Source: JBBQYA01 sp031412335 | Lineage (GTDB): Bacteria; Bacteroidota; Bacteroidia; Sphingobacteriales; Sphingobacteriaceae | DNA: 64,000 nucleotides | Reading direction: 5' to 3' | Assembly (NCBI GenBank): GCA_031412335.1 | Contig: JANOCT010000015.1 | Location: 1-64,000 of the forward strand | In this document: piece after piece, positions 61,263-64,000 of the stretch | Position numbering within the stretch: the stretch's first letter is position 1 | Layout: every line of letters starts with the position of its first letter | Translations under genes and position numbers: made by a program | Notes under the pieces: generated by a model | What the model saw: only the letters and a program-made list of their open reading frames with translations | What the model was told of the DNA's origin: nothing | Databases searched by the model: none

Positions 61263-61835
61263 ATGAATAACCAAATTAAAGCACATTTTTCAGAAGCTCA
61301 TCAAGTATTAAGTACTTTTTTAGCCGAAGAAATAAATTTTGAAAACATAGCAAAAGCAGCACAATTAATGACTGAGGCTTTAAAAAGCGGCAATAAAATT
61401 ATTAGCTGTGGCAATGGTGGTTCTATGTGCGATGCGATGCACTTTGCAGAAGAACTTTCTGGCAGGTACCGAAATAATCGGCCGGCATTAGCTGCTGTTT
61501 CCATTTCAGATCCTTCACATATTTCATGTGTTGGTAATGATTATGGATATGAATTTATTTTTTCGCGATATCTGGAAGCAATGGGTAAAAGTGGTGATGT
61601 ATTATTAGCAATAAGTACCAGTGGCAATTCAGGCAATGTACTTCGAGCAATAGAAGCCTCAAAAAAAATAGGCATAAAAGTTATTGGACTTACCGGAAAA
61701 GATGGTGGTAAAATGGCTGGCTTATGCGATGTTGAAATACGTGCTCCACACAGCGAATACGCTGATCGAGCGCAAGAAATTCATATTAAAGTAATTCATT
61801 CGTTTATTGATACGATTGAAAGAAATATGGTTTAA
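61263..61835 (+). CDS. gmhA: Sedoheptulose-7-phosphate isomerase
   Basis: A 190-residue SIS-domain enzyme that converts sedoheptulose 7-phosphate to glycero-manno-heptose 7-phosphate for lipopolysaccharide heptose. Motifs: SCGNGGSMCDAMHFAEELSGRYR (near residue 48), the Ser-rich phosphate-binding ISTSGNSGNVLRAI, and DRAQEIHIKVIHSFIDTIE at the C terminus with the catalytic His. Length equals E. coli GmhA (192). It lies 50 bases after ybeY and may share the transcript. Other heptose genes are not in this window. Confidence 0.95.
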   Translation: MNNQIKAHFSEAHQVLSTFLAEEINFENIAKAAQLMTEALKSGNKIISCGNGGSMCDAMHFAEELSGRYRNNRPALAAVSISDPSHISCVGNDYGYEFIFSRYLEAMGKSGDVLLAISTSGNSGNVLRAIEASKKIGIKVIGLTGKDGGKMAGLCDVEIRAPHSEYADRAQEIHIKVIHSFIDTIERNMV

Positions 61836-61995
61836 TGCTAAAATCTAATAGTTTGAAAGATTTACCATTGTGATAATACTCTTGAACCAAAATTTCGAGA
61901 TTTATTAATTTAACTAAGTGAACATAAATTTTAATAAAACCAATTTCTGATTTATTCGACTTAGGGAAAAATTTTATTTTCTTGACATTACAAAA

Positions 61996-62115
61996 TTATT
62001 TTTTGTTGTTGAAATCGTCTTTTTTAAAATTCCATCCGTCGGATACTGCATAACTAAAGCCGATACCAAAAAGTAAAGTAATAAGGCCTGCGAAATAGGG
62101 TAGTAAGTCAACCAT
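61996..62115 (-). CDS. Tiny single-span membrane protein (39 residues)
   Basis: A 39-residue ORF, ATG at 62115 and TAA at 61996-61998. One hydrophobic helix spans about residues 3-19 (DLLPYFAGLITLLFGIGFSYAV); the C terminus is polar and Lys/Asn-rich (DDFNNKK). The ATG is two bases after the stop of the upstream small ORF on the same strand, so the pair looks like an operon. No family recognised. Support comes only from the pairing and the sensible topology. Confidence 0.5.
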   Translation of the reverse strand: MVDLLPYFAGLITLLFGIGFSYAVSDGWNFKKDDFNNKK

Positions 62116-62117
62116 TT

Positions 62118-62294
62118 TTATTGTTTGTTTAAAAGTTTCAAATAAATACCGAAACCAAGTATGCTTGGAACCCAAAGCCCGATAAAAATTGCTTGATCTG
62201 CATTGCCGTTGAAAAATAATATTTCGGAATATATTAGAGAAAGAAATGCTGAAATAAATAGTAATGTGTCTGTTAACGTAAATTTCTTAAACAT
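62118..62294 (-). CDS. Small two-helix membrane protein (58 residues)
   Basis: A 58-residue ORF, ATG at 62294, stop at 62118-62120. Helix one is about residues 9-28 (DTLLFISAFLSLIYSEILFF) and helix two about 36-53 (AIFIGLWVPSILGFGIYLKL). The motif GLWVPSILGFGIY is one I have seen in small Bacteroidota membrane proteins, but I cannot name the family. The gene is followed two bases later by the 39-residue ORF. The coding quality (few rare residues, clear hydrophobic blocks) argues it is real. Confidence 0.6.
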   Translation of the reverse strand: MFKKFTLTDTLLFISAFLSLIYSEILFFNGNADQAIFIGLWVPSILGFGIYLKLLNKQ

Positions 62295-62943
62295 GATTTT
62301 GTAATTATTATTTCCTACTCGTTAGGCTTTTCAGAATACGCCCTGTTTTTTCAGTTGTTTCTAGCTCAACTTTTTTGATTAAGGTATAAATTATTTATGA
62401 GATTATACTTAATAATTATTTTGATTTCGCTTGTATAATATTATTTGAACATGAATATATGAATTTAGTTTAAGTCAAGAGTAGATTTGTGAAACTTGAT
62501 CAAAATCAAAAAATCAGAATTATTGACATAATTTTTACTTTTTTCAATGTTTTTAAACTAATTTAATTTTAAATATTAGTAATTGACTTATTGTACAACT
62601 AGTTCAATTTTAAATAAAGAATTTAAAGTTATTTAGAAATTTACAAATATATATTTTAGTAGAAAAACTGTAATTCAGCTCATAGTCTATACAAACCCTC
62701 TGCCATAAAATATGAATAAAAATTTATATCTAAATTATTTTTACAATCATTTTATTTTGAAATAAGAATTGATTATAAATTACAAAAGTTGATTCCAAAA
62801 TCACTCTTTCTTCAACAAATATTTTATAATCAAGTTAATTTTACCGAAAAGGTAGATTATTATTAATTCTGACGCGAAATTTGCTTTTCTATGCCGAAGT
62901 TTTCTATCTTTAATAATAAAGCAAATCATATAAATCTACTTAT
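62295..62943. other. 649-base AT-rich gene-free region
   Basis: Extremely AT-rich stretch between the small membrane ORFs (minus strand) and comM (plus strand). Neither strand shows an ORF of coding quality, and no tRNA-like cloverleaf with GTTCGAATC is seen. The nearest -7 candidate for comM is TATCTTTA (62907-62914), one mismatch from consensus. A small RNA or long 5' leader could lie here, but nothing can be supported from sequence alone. Confidence 0.45.
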
Positions 62944-64000
62944 ATGCTCGTTAAAACATTCGGAAGCGCAGTATACGGAGTTAATGCAATCAGTATTACT
63001 GTTGAAGTAGATATTTCTACTGGCACGTTTTATTCAATTGTTGGTTTACCAGATATTGCGGTTAAAGAAAGTTACCAACGCATAGAATCTGCTTTAAAAA
63101 ATATTGGTTTACGAATGCCCAGACAGCGTATTGTTGTAAATATGGCTCCAGCAGATATTCGTAAAGAGGGCTCTGCGTATGATTTAACCATTGCAGTCGG
63201 AATCCTAGCTGCTTCGGGTCAGGTAGCTAGCGAAGAAGTTGGCAAGTACATAATCATGGGCGAACTTTCATTAGATGGAAAATTACAACCCATTCGTGGA
63301 GCTTTGCCAATTGCTATTCAAGCTCGTACAGAAGGTTTTAAAGGTTTTATTTTACCAAAACAAAATGCTCGGGAAGCTGCCATAGTAAATGAGTTAGATG
63401 TGTATGGCGTAGAAAACATTACTGAATTAGTTGCTTTTTTTAATGGAGCTGATAATTTACAACCCGAAAAAGTAGACACCCGTGAAGAATTTGCCAGAAG
63501 TCAGGCTGCTTTTGAAGCAGATTTCAGCGACGTTAAAGGTCAAGAAAATATAAAAAGAGCCTTAGAAATTGCAGCATCGGGTGGGCATAATTTAATTCTG
63601 ATTGGCCCTCCAGGTGCTGGTAAAACCATGTTAGCAAAGCGTTTACCAAGTATTTTGCCTCCGCTAAGTTTATATGAAGCATTGGAAACTACTAAAATTC
63701 ATTCAGTTGCAGGAAAACTTTCTGCAGCTGACGCTTTAATTTCTATACGTCCATTTCGATCACCTCATCATACCATTTCCGATGTAGCCTTAGTAGGTGG
63801 GGGTGGAAATCCACAGCCTGGCGAAATATCTTTGGCGCATAATGGTGTGTTGTTTTTAGATGAATTACCTGAATTTAAAAGATCTGTTTTAGAGGTAATG
63901 CGCCAACCCTTGGAAGAACGAAAAGTAACCATCTCGCGTGCAAGAATATCTGTAGAATATCCTGCAACTTTTATGCTAGTTGCTTCTATGAACCCTTGCC
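62944..64000 (+). CDS. comM: YifB/ComM-family Mg-chelatase-like AAA+ ATPase, N-terminal part (runs off the right edge)
   Basis: Open from the ATG at 62944 to the window end (352 codons). The N-terminal ChlI-type domain has GLPDIAVKESYQRIESALKN and MAPADIRKEGSAYDLTIAVGIL, and EFARSQAAFEADFSDVKGQE marks the linker. Walker A is GPPGAGKT at 221-228, and VLFLDELPEF is Walker B; RPFRSPHHTISDVALVGGG and ASMNPCP-type sensor I follow. ComM is a branch-migration helicase that helps integration of DNA during transformation; the family role in other bacteria is less clear. Product is about 510 residues in the family, so roughly two thirds is seen here. Confidence 0.95.
   Translation, partial: MLVKTFGSAVYGVNAISITVEVDISTGTFYSIVGLPDIAVKESYQRIESALKNIGLRMPRQRIVVNMAPADIRKEGSAYDLTIAVGILAASGQVASEEVGKYIIMGELSLDGKLQPIRGALPIAIQARTEGFKGFILPKQNAREAAIVNELDVYGVENITELVAFFNGADNLQPEKVDTREEFARSQAAFEADFSDVKGQENIKRALEIAASGGHNLILIGPPGAGKTMLAKRLPSILPPLSLYEALETTKIHSVAGKLSAADALISIRPFRSPHHTISDVALVGGGGNPQPGEISLAHNGVLFLDELPEFKRSVLEVMRQPLEERKVTISRARISVEYPATFMLVASMNPC

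Noticed and set aside
62295..62943. Possible tRNA or small-RNA gene in the gene-free stretch
   Set aside because: No T-loop GTTCGAnnC pattern, CCA or complementary acceptor stem was found on either strand.

Overview
The window is chromosomal DNA of a member of the Bacteroidota, at roughly one third G+C. Three things point there. One secreted protein carries a type IX secretion C-terminal sorting domain. Several families are typical of the phylum (DUF4175, DUF2130, a DUF6728-like mini-protein, DUF4920, GH130 next to a GT4). Promoters fit the Bacteroidota TTG-N18/19-TAnnTTTG pattern, and there is little Shine-Dalgarno signal. Family and genus cannot be resolved; Sphingobacteriales, Chitinophagales or a related order would all fit. 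I saw no mobile element, prophage, CRISPR array, rRNA or tRNA.

Layout. A secreted-protein gene runs off the left edge (1-251) and is divergent from dxs (440-2365). From 2412 to 20555 lies a single-strand surface-polysaccharide locus, all on the minus strand and probably transcribed from 20.6 kb down to 2.4 kb. Its order is outer-membrane exporter (Wza/SLBB), chain-length regulator (Wzz), flippase (Wzx), polymerase (Wzy), glycosyltransferases, an NAD-dependent epimerase and an AsnB-type amidotransferase. A bacillosamine-like module follows (GT4, PglC, PglE-like aminotransferase, FlaA1/CapD dehydratase), then a GT2 and a WecA-type initiating transferase. It provides sugar-nucleotide synthesis, lipid-linked assembly, flipping, polymerisation and export.

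From 20.8 to 24.9 kb lies a translation block: rplM-rpsI-rpsB-tsf behind a clear promoter, with hairpin terminators after rpsB and tsf, then pyrH-frr. From 25 to 41 kb are housekeeping and accessory genes: a T9SS cargo protein, an aminotransferase/RsmI-like pair, MiaE, a DUF4920 lipoprotein, radA-pepP, an OmpA-family protein, a mini-protein overlapping ridA, two convergent DMT transporters, recG, a radical SAM/SPASM protein and an MFS transporter.

From 41 to 52 kb is a more accessory stretch: an orphan secreted protein, a GH13 alpha-amylase lipoprotein, DoxX, an esterase with a starch-binding-like tail, a truncated DUF4256 gene, DUF1801/YdeI-type genes, a GT4/GH130/disordered-protein cluster and an alpha/beta hydrolase. 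From 52 to 64 kb come bioY, a UbiA prenyltransferase, an M1 peptidase and a DUF2130 protein. Then follows the tight chain DUF4175 - HATPase - ybeY - gmhA, two tiny tandem membrane-protein ORFs, an AT-rich gene-free stretch, and the 5' part of a ComM/YifB ATPase running off the right edge.

Most of the window is ordinary. The best leads are the two tiny tandem membrane genes (61996-62294), the GT4-toroid/GH130/disordered-protein cluster (46528-50376), the DUF4175-HATPase coupling, and the polysaccharide locus with two initiating transferases and no visible acetyltransferase. No clear new defence or mobile system was found.
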